From assembly GCA_020086605.1 (NCBI GenBank), contig JACBWW010000070.1, positions 1,939,974 through 2,003,973 on the forward strand: a stretch of 64,000 bases of DNA. The letters are read 5' to 3'. Under the pieces are notes generated by a model. It ran no database searches and was not told the DNA's origin. It saw only the letters and a program-made list of their open reading frames with translations. Made by a program: the position numbers and the translations under genes. This document shows positions 25,267 to 38,085 of the stretch, one piece after another (the first letter of the stretch is position 1; every line of letters begins with the position of its first letter). Origin of the DNA: Lanius collurio (Eukaryota; Chordata; Aves; Passeriformes; Laniidae).

Positions 25267-26885
25267 CTACATAGACTTCTGAAATATGATAAAGCTAGTG
25301 CCAGTGTCACAGATCAGCATGATAAATGCTGAACAAAACCTTCTGCTTGGCTGCAGCCTGAGAACAGGACTGACTATGAACATCCCAGTGCTATGAAGAG
25401 ACTCAGCCTGGCCCTGTATGCCAGAGAAGAGAAGCAGTGAAGGAATCTGAAATAGCTGCACATTGTGTTATACCTGGCATGTTTTAGGAAAAAGACATCT
25501 TTGGAAAGTAAGCTCGTACTTGAAGGAAGTATGTTAAATGCTTAGTATTTCAAGAATGGGGTTCATCTAAATAAAATGCTCACAGTTTCTGATCACAGGA
25601 ACAAAAACTGTTATGTACAGAGAACACTGATTCTTTTACAGAGTCTTTTGGCTTTGGTTTGCTAACAGATTCTCTTGAAAAATATCGGTGACTGAAGTAA
25701 GGGACTGAGTTCTTTAGGGCCACTGAGCCGAGAAATTTCTGAAAAATGCAATATATGTGGATTTCTAAAAGGGTCTGAACCTGCTTTGGTATTATCCTGT
25801 ATCCTGTATGTACCAGTGAAAAATGCTGCTTGATTATGAAAGTGTTTCAGTCACAGCAGGCTGGCAGTTAAGGCTCCACTGAAAAACTACTGCAGAATAG
25901 AAGCTAATTAGAAAATGCATCAGAGGTGGAATAGTTTTTGTGTGGAAACAGACCTGCTTTTTGTACACATATTCTAGACAGGAAAAAGCTGCCACTCTCA
26001 GATGTCTACAGGCAAAATAAAGATAACTGACAACCACATCTACCTCCTGAAATATGTGCAGAGGCAACAGCATAGCATTTCACTCCAGCTGTTGTCATCC
26101 TTTTCCCCCTGCCCTCTCCTTCACTGAGCAGCATGACTGCTCTTGCTATTGCTTTGAAGATTTACTCAGCAAGTAGGTCTTGTGATGTAGGATGCTGCAC
26201 TGCTGGCTCTGCTGCCCTTGTGCAGTGAGAAGGGCCTAACACCTTATAAAGATCCAAAGACTGGCATTTAGGGAAGAAGAGTTTTGTGGATAGGATTTAT
26301 TCTGTTTTTTCCCTCTTTTGAACTCAGATTCTTATGTATTGCCATTAAAACATGGAAATGAATGGAGCAGGACAACATTTTATAAAGTGTGATGAAGACA
26401 CACTGTAATCAAGATATTAGATAAGAAGATGGATAGGGATTTTAGTTGTGTAGACATAGATGAGAAATGGCTTTTTTAATCTGTCAGACAGAAATAGTCC
26501 ATAAAATTTAGGCAAAATCTGGATGTAAAGACCTAGAGAAAGGTATCTAGAAACATTACTTATAACAGCATTATTTTAAGTGTCACAACAAAAATAAGGA
26601 AAGCAATCCAAAAACTGCAAAAGCACATTGTTTTCCTTATAGATCAGTTCCTACATACAAGCACAAATTCTAAATGCACAGAATTCCTCAGATGGAGACT
26701 ATAACTTTCTAAAAAAACACGTAATAAAAAAGTAATACTGTGCTAGCCAAAAAAAATTTAAGGACTCAAATCCAATACACACTTATGCTATCAAAGACTA
26801 GTAAATAATTAGTGTAAATATCAGGTAAATATTACAGATAAATACCTAAACAGGGTGTCCAAAGAGAACAAAAAATCTGGGATAG
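25267..26885. other. PCDH9 intron; nothing recognised
   Basis: AT-rich intron. Short open frames on the minus strand (25267-25461 and 25834-26073) have no recognisable similarity. No RNA gene or repeat is supported. Confidence 0.55.
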
Positions 26886-27277
26886 GGTCTGAGGGAACTG
26901 AGATTTTTTAGCCTGAAGAAAAGAAGGCTCAGGGGAGATCTTATTGCTCTACAACTATCTGAAAGGAGGTTGTAGTTAGGTGGGAGTCAGTCTTTTTTCT
27001 CAAGTAACAAGTGACAGGACAGGATGAAATGGCCTCAAGTGGCAGCAGGGGATCTTTAGATTAGCTATTAGCAAAAATACCTTCACTGGAATGCTTGTCA
27101 AACATTGGCATGGGCTGCCATAGAGTCACCATTCCTGGAAATGTTTAAAAGATGTGCAATTGTGGCACCTGGGGACATGGTATAGTGGTAGACTTGGCAG
27201 TGTTAGGTTTATGGTTGGACTCGATGATGTTGAAGATCTGTTCCAGCCTAAATCATTCAATGATTTTATGATTCTAT
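26886..27277 (+). mobile_element. CR1 LINE, 3'-terminal fragment (sense, about 390 bp)
   Basis: One of the best-preserved CR1 copies in the window. It includes GGCTCAGGGGAGATCTTATT, CTACAACTATCTGAAAGGAG, AAATGGCCTCAAGTGGCAGC, ATTCCTGGAAATGTTTAAAA, GGTTGGACTCGATGATGTTG and the terminal TGATTTTATGATTCTAT octamer-type end. It is 5' truncated and has no reading frame. Confidence 0.93.
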
Positions 27278-27454
27278 CTTTCAGGAACACAAAACTTTCC
27301 CTGAACACCCATACTGCCTGAGAGACTGTAAATCTCTTAGTCTCAGAAAGAAACTAAAAATATAAAAGCAGCTTCACGGAATAAATTCTCAACTGGCAAA
27401 ACTGGGATTTTGATGGGGTTTCAACAACATATGGTTGGCTGACAAAAAATTCTA
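27278..27454. other. Spacer between CR1 and SINE
   Basis: About 175 bp of plain intron separate the CR1 end from the SINE, so the two are independent insertions. No target-site duplication was identified for either. Confidence 0.5.
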
Positions 27455-27590
27455 GCAGAATCACAGAATATTCTGAATTGGAAGGGACCCTCAAGGATCA
27501 GTGAGTACAACACAATGAATGGGCCATAAAGGTTTGAACCCACAACTTTGGTGTTATTTGCAGCATTTTCTGACCAACTGAGCTAATTCT
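27455..27590 (-). mobile_element. tRNA-Ile-derived SINE with CR1-like tail (TguSINE1 type)
   Basis: Read on the minus strand, the element starts with a tRNA-Ile-like head: box A TTAGCTCAGTTGG (27574-27586), a worn anticodon region (GCAAATAACACC, compare GCTAATAACGCC of tRNA-Ile-AAT), and box B GGTTCAAACC (27531-27540). It then runs into GATCCTTGAGGGTCCCTTCC and ends AATATTCTGTGATTCTGC, a CR1-type 3' end that lets it use CR1 machinery. It is not a functional tRNA: the acceptor stem is absent and the anticodon loop is altered. SINEs of this structure are known from passerines, so it hints at a songbird. Confidence 0.75.
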
Positions 27591-27930
27591 ATAGAATGTT
27601 GCTCTTCATCTTACTCAGATTTTGTGCATTACCTGATCTTTAGAGCATCATTGTCCAGCTTCCTCTTTTCCAGTTTTTGTGTAGATGAGGACCTGTGTTG
27701 TTTGTGATTTCATGGTAACGCTGCAGGTCAGTTGAAGTCTGGCTGGAGGTGCTAATGAATTTCTGGTTATACTAGAAATGAATAATTGTAACATTAAAAT
27801 AAAATTGGCCTGGATGGTACAAAACAGCTCTCCTTATAAACCTATGGGTTTGTTACAAATATTCTATTAAAGGAATGACTTTAGAGTGAAAGGTGGGAGC
27901 CTTGGGAGTTTTTCAGTTTGGAATTTTTCT

Positions 27931-28024
27931 TGCTTTTTTTTTGTTTGGTTGGTTTTTTTTTGCGTTTGTTTTGTTTTTTTTTTTTTTTGTTTGTTTTGTT
28001 TTGTTTTGTTTTGTTTTTTTTTCT
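27931..28024. repeat. T/G low-complexity tract, (TTTTG)n
   Basis: T runs are broken by single G or GTTTG, with five consecutive TTTTG units near the end. It is the reverse complement, in composition, of the A/C tracts elsewhere in the window. Long hydrophobic-looking frames across it are artefacts of composition. Confidence 0.92.
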
Positions 28025-31000
28025 TCCCATTCAATTCATCACAATTCCTATTTGTCACTATCCAAAAAGGAAGAAAAAAATCTACATAAAATTGCACATG
28101 AAAATTGAAGGAGACTAAACCGCATTTTTACCTACACATTAAAGTAAATGTTGACTTCTGTTACTGTGCAAGTTCACCAGAGTAATCAGATAGAGTAACA
28201 TTATGCCTATATATAGAGAAATCTTATCCAGCTAAAGAGAATGAATATCATTGAAGGACACATTAAATCATCTTTTTCTTTTTAGCTTTACTTAAAATGA
28301 ATCAGGAGATTTAAAGATCTAAATTTAAAAATGTCAAGCTAACTAAGGTAACCACAACCATCCCTAATCAAACACCATCAATACAATAAGTCACTCTTGC
28401 AGAAGTTACACTGCCTGGCACACTGCCTCTTAGTTCCTGGAAGAGTGATTTCCTTGTCAGCTTTTCTGGTGATGAAAGAGATTTTTTTCATTCTTTGTAT
28501 TTAGCAGATGTCAGGATACAAATTCACTTATCAGCTATGCAGTTGGGATTCACTTCTTATGTCAGCATTATGTCACTTAAGTGTGTCCTCACTGAAGAGG
28601 TTTCGGGCTGTGTGTGACCTTTATTGACAATCCCACCCTACACTTATAAGAATTAAACCTCACTAAGTTATTCTCCAAGTTGTAATAGAAATGTCAGAAT
28701 TTTCCTAAAGAATTTTCTGATTTTATATTTACTGACAGCTCTTTGCCATTTTCTGCCAAGATTTTCTTATGATTACTTGCTGCAAGGAAATGGTTAAATC
28801 AATAGGAAGATAATAATTTTGAGCCATAAAAGTAGAGTCTGAATCATAGAGTCTAGATTCTTTATACACTAAAAGATTTATTTTGTGTAAATGCAGATAT
28901 ATGGGCAACCACATATTATTTTGTGTAAATGTACATACATTGGCAACCAGAGGTCCTAAGTGCAACTATGTGCTGGTAAGCTGAGCATTTTGAGGTGATG
29001 ATGTGCTTGGGCACATAAAATACTGCCTTCTCTCAGAGGAACACAATGAAAAATTTCATTAAATTTCTTCCTGGGTATGAATGGTTAATAATAACCTTGT
29101 GTTGATGATAAAAGACAACTCACTTTATATGTAGACTACTTATTTTTTCAGTGCCTCCTATATTATTAATCGAGAGGTGGAGATGGACTCTGACAAGGGA
29201 CAGATGAAGTCATTCAGAGTTGTCCTGTTTCTTCTTTGCTGGGATGAGACAGGAGGTAGCAGAGAACAATTGCTCACTCTCCATGAAGGTCCTCTTGCAC
29301 ATGGATTGACTTAATTGACTTTCCTGCTTAATACTCCAGACGATGTAATGAGTTGATAAAACAGGTGGTATTGCCTAACAGATGGATACTGCATGCTATC
29401 TGTCTTTAAAGAACTGAAGTGATGATTTTGATTTGCTTATCTAGTATCTTGCTCTAACTGGGTTTTGAATGAGGTCTTCCTAATTATGAGTCATTTCACA
29501 GCTGAGTGACTTTATTCTTCTATTAGAAAGAGTCATCCAAGTCCTCTTTAGTCACATGTATATCTATTATTGCCAGCAAGTGTCCTTTCTTTCTTCCACC
29601 CTGATAGTTAAGGTCTCTCTTTCTAGCTGCTATTTATTTCAGCACAGTAAACAGCAGAATGAAACAGCCTCAGCTTTCTTTGTGTGTGTGATGAGACAGA
29701 TTGGAGAGTAGGAGCTCTCTCTTTGCATAGGCGAACTTCAACCTTACAGGCAAGTAACATGTTCTCCATGCTAAATGTTGGCAAGTCAATGTCAATTGGT
29801 ATCTTCATTTCCCCAGTCTAAAAAGAGCATTGCATAGCATATAGGGCACGTAATTCTACTGTCTGCTATAAGATCAGAAGTTTGTGAAAGGTGGGTATGC
29901 AGTTACAGGTTATCATAAAAGTAAATCGTATTTACTGGTGGGTAAAAATGTTGTGAACTAATTTCACCAGTTTATTTCAGACCTTTTCATTTAAACTGAC
30001 AGAAGCAAATTATGGTGCTATAGCTCATTCATCCATGATTTCACGCTCCTGCACCATAGGAAACAAGAGGCAAATCTCAAAGGGTTTCTCTCTGGTAAAA
30101 CATTTTTAATTAGTAAATAATTCTGAAGCTGCACATTCAAAGCAAATCCTCACTAAGCAAGCCATATTGTCACTTCCAATGACAGCACTTCCAGATTTCT
30201 CAATGACTGTGTGCATTGGTTCACTTCTCACAGCAGCTTTTTCTCCAAAGAGCAGAGAGAGTCAGTCCTGAACACGGTTGTTGTTTCTTGCCAGTTAGAC
30301 TAGCATACAAATTGAGCCAAGTTCGCCTTTGTGAAAGTCTTTCAGTTTTCCAGTCCATGAGACTTATAAATAGAAACTAAACAGTGAGTCTTGAAAAATA
30401 TGAGGAAATTTCAAACAAATACGCATTTATTTTAATGGAGGTATGGTCAAAAATACTCTTTTCTGGTGATGTCTTTAACAGACAGACTGAAAAACAGAAA
30501 CATGAATGTCTGTAATATTATTTTGCTTTAATTCATAACCAATAGAAACAATTAGGACTCCTGGGCTAGGATAAAGAGAATATAAATAAAACAAAAAGGA
30601 AATAAACCTGAACCATAGTTCCAAAAGATTTTAAAAACTTTGGCAGAGCTGAATGAAAAAAAGTTGTATAGAAAGTCAAGAGTTTGTTCTCAGTTACTTT
30701 GATCTTCTTTCCCCTAGTTGGACTGTCTTAGCAAGGCGTCCTCTCTCCCTATCTGTTTGAAAGTTGCCATGGTATATCCACGAAGAACAAATTATATTTA
30801 ATCATTATTTTGAAGTTTCAGAATCTAGCACCCAGAAGCCATTATTAATGTTGCTTACTGGAAACTCACTTCAGCCCCCTCTGTGTGTAGGAATTGCAAT
30901 ACAAGTATTTAATTACCTAATCGTATATCAATCATTATAGCCAGAGAATCTTGATCCTATTCAGTGCACAAAATCTTCTGTCCAAGTTAATGAGCTAAAC

Positions 31001-32324
31001 TTAATATTTGCCTTCCTCCTTATTCACTATCTGTTGATGTTACTTGTTCCAGTGTTCATATCCTGTTTTGAAGACACAGCTATTAGTTTTCTCATGGAAT
31101 TTGCTATGACAGTTATCACTACCATTTCTGAATGCTTTGCAAATATTAACACACTGTTTCTACACTTCAGTGAAAAAACAAAAGCATGTTAGTACCCTGT
31201 GTGCCTTTGGAGAAGTGGCACATAAGCCAATGTTGTATGCATCTCAAATCTCAGACCCTAAATTAACCATTCAGGAAATACAGACCAGAAGCTAAAGGAG
31301 AAATTACCTGGCTTCAATAACATTTCATCTTACTTAGACAAGGTCATGCAGACATAGGTTTTCATCAATGTAAAGTAAGTGGATTTGACAGAAAGGAATT
31401 CATCCCACCTTAAGGATGATGTCTTAAACATGGCATCCTTGGCATGTGCCCATTTCTCTCCACTGACTTGAAAAATAATCTATTCTTTTCCCCCTAACTG
31501 GTCATTTGAAGAAAATGCAACAACTTCCTTAGTACCATATACATTCTTTATAGTAGAAGTAGAGATAAAATCTTACTGAGTGGGATTCATCATACATCCC
31601 AGGAACATTTTTTAAACCTTTAAGCAATACTTTTAATACCTAGATATGGAACAAATGATCGATTCCTGATCACTAGAATATTACTTGCAATTTTCCTCAT
31701 TCCTAGGAGATCTTTGTGCTATTGTCGTTCAATCAGGGAGTATTTTTTCTTAGACAATTTCTTTGTGGATTTCTCCTTGTCTTTTCCATCCATTTCCTAG
31801 TCCAAACTGCTCAGGTCACCTGGAGGCTTTTCTTCCAATTCTTTGTAACATTTGCTTCCTTTCACCATCTTCCTGTTCTCCCACTGGTAAGTAAGAATCA
31901 ATATCTATCTTTATCTTGTCCTTGTCTTGTCATACCCACTTGGTCTTACCTACTGTCTTTGTGTGGCCTTTCATTTCATTCTTTTTTCCTTACTACAAGG
32001 TTTGAGCTACTTCCCTGACTTCAGTCCTCCTCTTTCTATCCAGTTTCAGTCCTCTCTCTGTTATGTTTTTTGTATAGACTCAACCTCGTTGCCACTGCCC
32101 TGGTCAGTGTAAATGCCTTTCTTGTCAGTGATCTAGCTCATGTCCCCTTTGGGGATATAATTTCTGCCTCTTACATCTGTCTCCAAAATACAAAAGAAAG
32201 TGTTGCTTTCCCATAAATGACTGTTTTCTTGAATGATGCAATGCATTAAAAATGACATTCAGGCTTGCTTTCCTGGATTTAGTTGTTAAAAGAAGAGAAA
32301 TCAATAAATAAAGTATAAGGAAGG

Positions 32325-32374
32325 AAAACCCAAAAACAAACCAAACAAAACCAAACCAAGAAACCAAAGCACCA
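32325..32374. repeat. A/C-rich low-complexity tract
   Basis: CCAAA/CAAAC words dominate about 50 bp, with almost no T. Confidence 0.85.
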
Positions 32375-34401
32375 CATTTAAAGACATTATGAAATCTGGT
32401 TGAAAACATATCTGCCTTGCTAACTCATCTCCCCCAGATCACATGTTCAGTAATTTATAGGCATGAAGCTGTTCTATAGTGTTTACTTTCTTCAGACTTC
32501 CATAGTCTAAACTGCTGCAGAGCAAAATTAACCTCCTTCTCGTCAGTCTCCTGCAGTTCAGAGAGTTTTGAATAGCAGCAGGAAAAGATGACAAAAGGCT
32601 CTTGTCAGTTTTAACTCTGCTGTAGCCTGTCAAATCTTTGGGTTACAGCAGTGGCACTCCAGCTGTCTGTCTGCTGATTTAGAAAGCAAGCACTGCATTG
32701 CCTTCATTCAGTTTACAGTTTTGAGACCTTTTTTTCAGAATTTTTTAAAAACCTTAGATTCTGCAGAAGCTGATAAGAGCTTGGAAAGAATGAATATTAT
32801 ATTCACTTATAACTCAGAGTGAATTTCCAGGTTTACATTAATTTAGTCCACCCATGTAAGTGAACTGGAATTTAAGTATTACATTACATTTTGATATCCT
32901 GATATTTCTTTATGATGAATATCTCACAGAGTGTAATAAAATTAACCCAAGTACTAGAAACATCACAAGAAAGTGGCCCTGCTGAGCGTTCGACTGAATG
33001 AACATAGATAAGCAAATGGGCTTTTTTAAAATTTAAGTGTCTCAAAGGAATGATGAAGGCAAGTACTGGCATGTAGGAAACTAAAGCACCAGCCATTTTG
33101 CCAACATTTTTCTCAAAAAGATTTTTAAAAGATTTATTTTTTTCTGCCTATACACAGTTATGTTTTGTGCTATTTACATCACTTGAGGGATTGTATAACA
33201 ATGCTACTTCATGTGAGTATCAGATTGAATACTCATCTTGAAATCTGTAGTTTCAGGTTGCCTGAAAACAAAATGGCAAGTGAAGGAAGATCTTTACCCT
33301 GTCAGGTTTCACTAACATATTGCAGCTCCTGTACTGTTCTTCAGAGTCAGAATGCTGTGCTGAATGCAGGCAACATTAGAAAATACCAGCTAGTTAACTA
33401 ACCTCCACAACTAGCCTTTACTTTAAAGTACTTTAGAAATAAACTATTGTGTTTGAATTACTTTGTCCACCTCCTTTAAAGACAACAATTGCCAAAAAAT
33501 CAAGCTGCTATCTTTCTCCTTGGCCTGGAAAGACCTGGATATTCTAGCTGTCTCTGCAGCCAACTCCACTGGAATTTAAAGAATTACTTCAAAGTTTGAT
33601 TGTTGGTATCCCAAACCCTGTTAAACTCTGGACAATGCTTAGGGAATTAGTTTCAGACCAATATTTAGGGTCTAAAGGAACATGTCTGTTTAATCTGGCA
33701 AAAGCCATCTCAGCAGTGTTATAAAGGCACTGAGGGAATTTTCAAATGTTGGTGTCTTTGTTCTTCTTCCTTCTGGCATATATCCTGAATTGCTCCTAGA
33801 TCAGAGAGATGTGAAAGTCCCTTATGATTAAGGGTCTCTTTGTGAGAGTGTGTGAGTGGCCCTGTGCCAGACCACTGCTTTTCATTTCTCTAAAACCTTC
33901 ACCTGCAGATGACAGACAGTAGAGTGACTGAGTGATAGCTGTTAGAAAGAAAGTGAAAGAGAGAAAACTGTCATTGGAGTGTTGGCAGATTCACAAATAT
34001 GTGACTATTCTTCCATACTTATCACAAGGCAAGATAGTGGCCACTGACCAGGATATTGCTTTGCAAAACCATGGCCATTTAGGCATATGAAGAGAGAAAA
34101 ATTTTTAGGCATCTCATGTTATCTGCCTTAGTTAAAAGCTGTCCTTACTGTTTTGCTCTGCTAATGCCTAAGCTGCTGCAACTTGCTGATTTCGAGTGTT
34201 GGTAAACAATTTGAGAAAAGATGATGCTTTTGATTTAAGCAAATAGGGAATGATTAAAGCTTGTGATATCCTACTGCATCTGTACTCAACCAGCTCTAAA
34301 AGAATTTGAAGTGATGCTGTTGGATCCATGCAGTTTGATGAGAGCTGTGAGGCTCTAAGTTAATTAATATATCTTGTACTTGGTAGCATTCTTTCAACTG
34401 A

Positions 34402-34527
34402 GAAAAAAAAATACCAAACCAAACAAAAACCAAACCAAAAAAACCCCCCAAAAAACCAAAAAAAAACCCCAACAAAAAAAAAAAAAAACAACAAACCAAA
34501 ACAACAACAACAACAAAAAAAAAAACA
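34402..34527. repeat. A/C-only low-complexity tract with (CAA)n
   Basis: About 125 bp are almost pure A and C: CCAAACCAAA units, runs of A, CCCCCC, then (ACA)n. The bases G and T are virtually absent on the + strand. Confidence 0.92.
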
Positions 34528-36670
34528 GCAAGGTTTTAGAATAATCCTTAGATACCCTTCTTTTAATATAACATGTTAGTCTGGTTCTAAGTCATCATTG
34601 CCAGCTTTGTCTTAGAAAGAGCAAAGCCTGGAAGATGACATAGTAGTTATTTCTTCACCAAAGTGTGCCTAAAAGTTAGGAAACCTATTTCTGGAATTTA
34701 CAGGGAAATTGTTACTAGGCAGAAGGATTAGGATTTTGCAAAATAATTATTAGAAATGTCTAAGTTTCAGCTCAATTATGTTTTTTGACAGTCTCTTAAA
34801 AAGTGCTATTTTTATCAGATTTTCAGAATTTTCTATGAAATTAAGCTTCCAAATCTATTGCACTTCCTATTATCTATGTTGTTTTTTGTTTTTTTTTTCC
34901 TTAAGATGGGTGGTGCTTACTCATTTGTAAGTGAGATTCTTTCCCATTTTCCTTTATAAGGGTCAGAACCTTATTATCCATATAGTTTTCTATTTCTAAT
35001 CTAGATGTTTTAGGAAGTTTGGTCAAAATCCTTATGCAGAACAATTATATAAGGTTATATAATCTATATATTTCATAAAGAAGGGTTCAAAAATCATTAC
35101 AATTAGGTACAACTGTGATTCAGTTAACGATATTGGTAAAAAAAAACCCAACCCACCTACCTTGAAGATGATACGCAAACATATACATGTAACAATATTT
35201 TCTTGAGGGCAATCCTGAAAGGAGTTTGCTGTTGTAGTATTGTTTATGAACTAGGGAGGGGTATTTTCACTTGAAAAGAGATGGAAGCATTCAATTTTCA
35301 TATAGATTATATTCTTCCACTTGCCTCTTTGATATAATTGTAATTCTGTAGATACGTGTGAGTGTAGCCATAGTCGCCATCAACACATGTAATTTATAAG
35401 TGCTCCCAGCTAAGCTGTGTAAGCACTTTTAGATTCAGGACTCTCTTAATCATGGAGAATAGACTTATTAGAGAAAGGAAAAAAAGTATATTTTTAATGA
35501 ATAAAAATAGATCTGTTCATTTCTCCAAAACAAGGCAAAAACGCTGAGAATAGTAAGTGTCCTAATTGTAATTCCAGAAACTTCTCATGGTGTTTCTTAT
35601 TTATTTTGTGTAGCAAAATGCATTTGAAAATTTCAACTCCCCAGTCTAATTAATTCTGCTCACTAAGATTCCGACTGGCAAGTCTTCTCTAGGCTGAACT
35701 TTTGTGGTTCTGCTGTTAATATTTCTTAATTATTTTGGTAAAATAATTCTCTCTATGCTCATTTGCCTCAATTAATTTCACTCAGTTATGACTGGATCCC
35801 AAGCAAAAGTCTTTTAAGAAGAATTTTCCACTAGTTTTTTGCTTCTTTTAACCTCTAGAGGCTTTCATTGGTTTCGCCAACATGTCTGCTTTTTTGGCAC
35901 ACCTGCTTTTTCCGCCTAGATTGTGTTAGTTCTTCCCTCAGAATCAATCGTGAGCAGCTTGCAACCAGATGCCTGATTAAAAAGTTAGCAGACCTTGAGT
36001 GCAATTACTTCAGCTCTATGGCATTCACGCATTAAACCCAGTGTTAATTGTTTCCCATTTTTGTAACGATCCTTATAATAGGATAAACCAGAAGAGATCA
36101 TTTCTTGAAGTTAAAACAGCAGAAAATAAAGACATTTACTCTAATTAATCATCTCAATATGAAATTAAACACAATCACAAGTAAACATAGAGGGTCTTTG
36201 GGCTAGATACCAGTGAAAACTGCTGTTGGTACTGTTTGAAGTATTTATTCTGGAGCCTGGCACAATGCACACATGTGTTGTATTAACGTTTAGACAGAAA
36301 GCAGGATTGAGTAAAGCAGTTTTTGAGTTGCTGCTTTGAAGGAGTGTCACTATTTGGATAATATCATAGATAAATGTCCATATCATGTAGTGTGTAGATA
36401 TACTTTCCCAGAAATGAATAGTTCTGTGGTTTCACTTGGATTACTCATGTATGTTATCATGTCACTTTAGTTAACAATCTTTGTACATTTGAAAAAAAAC
36501 TTGACTAAAATTATCTTTGCAGTAGCAATAAAGGAAAACACAGTGAGTGAGCTGAGTAGATGCCCACAGACTACTGACACCATCTAAGATTAAAAAACTC
36601 CTGTAATGATATCAAAACTCACATTTGTGTCTTTTCATGACCATTTGATAGAAGTGTTTATGCAGAATAT

Positions 36671-36731
36671 CATAGTGTCATAGAACAGTGGAATGGTTTG
36701 GGGTGGAAGGGACCAACTAGTTTCTTCTCTC
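36671..36731 (-). mobile_element. CR1 LINE 3' end (antisense), part 1, split by an LTR
   Basis: TCATAGAACAGTGGAATGGT then TTGGGGTGGAAGGGACC is the reverse complement of a CR1 3' terminus. Its continuation (AGGCAGGGATATCTTCCACC) appears only after an insertion, at about 37180, so this and 37166-38470 are one element. Confidence 0.85.
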
Positions 36732-37097
36732 TGATAGGGCAGGTAATAGTGTCCCTGCCCAGCTCCGTGGGGTCCTGTGTGCCCCCCACAGACACACGGG
36801 TGGGTTCAGCATTACAGTCGGTAGCAAAGAGTCCAGAAGGGCATTTGTGTGTGTTCCAGCAGGAGTACTTGTTGGTCCACACAGCTGAAGGTTGCACAAG
36901 CAAATACCAACCTGATCCCAAAACTCAGTTTTATCTGGGGGTGGGGAAAAGGCGGGACTAGGGAACAGGGACCAATGGAGAAGCTCTGGGGGCGTGACAA
37001 GAGGTAGAGGCTGACAGCCAACCTGGGAATCCAAACTGGGATAGATTACCATAATAGAACCAGCATCCTGGGAGAAACTTTTCTGGTTACCCTAACA
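36732..37097 (-). mobile_element. Probable solo LTR of an endogenous retrovirus, nested in CR1
   Basis: On the minus strand this 366-bp segment starts TGTTAGGG and ends CCCTATCA, a near-perfect terminal inverted repeat of the TG...CA kind that bounds LTRs. Inside are an inverted CCAAT box (36972-36976), a CCCGCC box and a TATA-like AGATAAAA (about 36929-36936), in promoter order for the minus strand. It lies between two halves of one CR1, as expected for a later insertion. There is no internal retroviral sequence, so it is a solo LTR if correct. No clear target-site duplication is visible, and about 68 bp at 37098-37165 also fail to match CR1, so the limits may be wider. Confidence 0.55.
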
Positions 37098-37165
37098 TGA
37101 AGTGGTTCTTGTGGTACTAGGGACTTGTCTTACTGCAAAATCTCTGTCCCTTGTAATGTGTGTTC
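37098..37165. other. Unassigned insert sequence between LTR and CR1
   Basis: This 68-bp stretch matches neither the CR1 consensus as I know it nor the ends of the LTR. It could be part of the inserted element or a second small insertion. Confidence 0.4.
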
Positions 37166-37768
37166 ACCGGCCACCACAGGCAGGGATATCTTCCACCTAG
37201 ACCAGGCTGTTCAAAGCACCATCCAATATGTCCTTGAACAATTCCAGGGATGGGGCATCCACAACTCTGGGCAAATTTTTCCAGTGCCTTATAACCTTCA
37301 CAGTGAAGAATTTCTTCCTTATATCTAATCTAAGTCTACCCTTTTCAGTTTAAAGCCACTCCCCCTTGTCCTATCATTACATGCCCTTATAAAAGTCCAT
37401 CTCCAGGTCTCTTGTAGGCCCAGCTGATAGAAAGTCACCATGAAGCCTTCTCTCTCCAGGGTGAGCAGCCCAACTTTCTCAGCCTGCCTTCACAGGAGAG
37501 GTGTTCCAGCCCTCTGATCATCTCTGTGGCTCTCTTCTGGACTACCTCCCACAGATCTATGGAGTGTCCACATTGCTGACAAAGATGTTAAACAGCACCA
37601 CTCCCATAAGGTACCCCTGAGGAACAGGAATTGTCACTGGTTTCTACTTGGACATCAAGTTATTGACTGCAATTCTTTGAGTGCAGCCAAATTCCTTATC
37701 CATGTGTGGTCCATCTATCAAATCCACGTCTCTCCTGCTGAGAGATCAGGATGTCATGCAGGATAGGG

Positions 37769-37963
37769 TCAAATGCCTTGCACAAGTCCAAGTGCTCTTC
37801 CCTTATCCACAAACACTGTAATCACACTGTAGAAAGCCAACAGGTTTTGCAGGCATGATTTGCCCTTAGTGAAGCCAGGTTGTCTGTGTCCGTTCATGTC
37901 CTTCTTTTCCATGTGCCTTTGCATAATTTCCAGTAGGATCTGCTCCATAATCATGCCAGGCAA
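37769..37963 (-). pseudogene. Decayed CR1 ORF2 reverse transcriptase, fragment B
   Basis: An open segment of 64 codons reads [20 protein letters not shown], then [18 protein letters not shown] and VFVDKGRA. These match the CR1 reverse-transcriptase stretch that normally reads like '[17 protein letters not shown]...VDKGRA' just before the catalytic block. In an active CR1 the enzyme copies element RNA at the target site. Here the frame ends early and stops separate it from fragment A. Confidence 0.85.
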
Positions 37964-38085
37964 TGAGGTGAGACTGACTCACTTCTAGTTCACCAGGTCT
38001 TCATTATTTCCCTCTTTTGAAAGTTGAGATTGTGCTTCCCCTTTTCCAGCCAGTGGGAACAAACTTCACTGGACTCCTATGACGT

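Larger units (their letters stand above)
27591..36670. other. PCDH9 intron; low-complexity tracts, possible conserved stretch
   Basis: No exon is recognised. Tracts at 27931, 32325 and 34402 are listed separately. About 35640-36060 has repeated TAATTA/ATTAAT words (for example 35647-35652) and may be a conserved noncoding element, although AT richness alone can produce them. A T/C-rich stretch lies at about 31720-32110 with open frames on the + strand lacking any known similarity. Confidence 0.5.

Noticed and set aside
27521..27590. Functional tRNA-Ile gene on the minus strand
   Set aside because: Only boxes A and B persist. The acceptor stem is missing, the anticodon loop is altered and it runs straight into a CR1-like tail, so it is a SINE head.
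27867..28118. Several overlapping Phe-rich and Lys-rich frames
   Set aside because: They arise from the (TTTTG)n tract read in different frames.
36698..37052. Open frames of 69-111 codons on both strands
   Set aside because: They lie within the putative solo LTR nested in CR1, and no retroviral protein motif is present.
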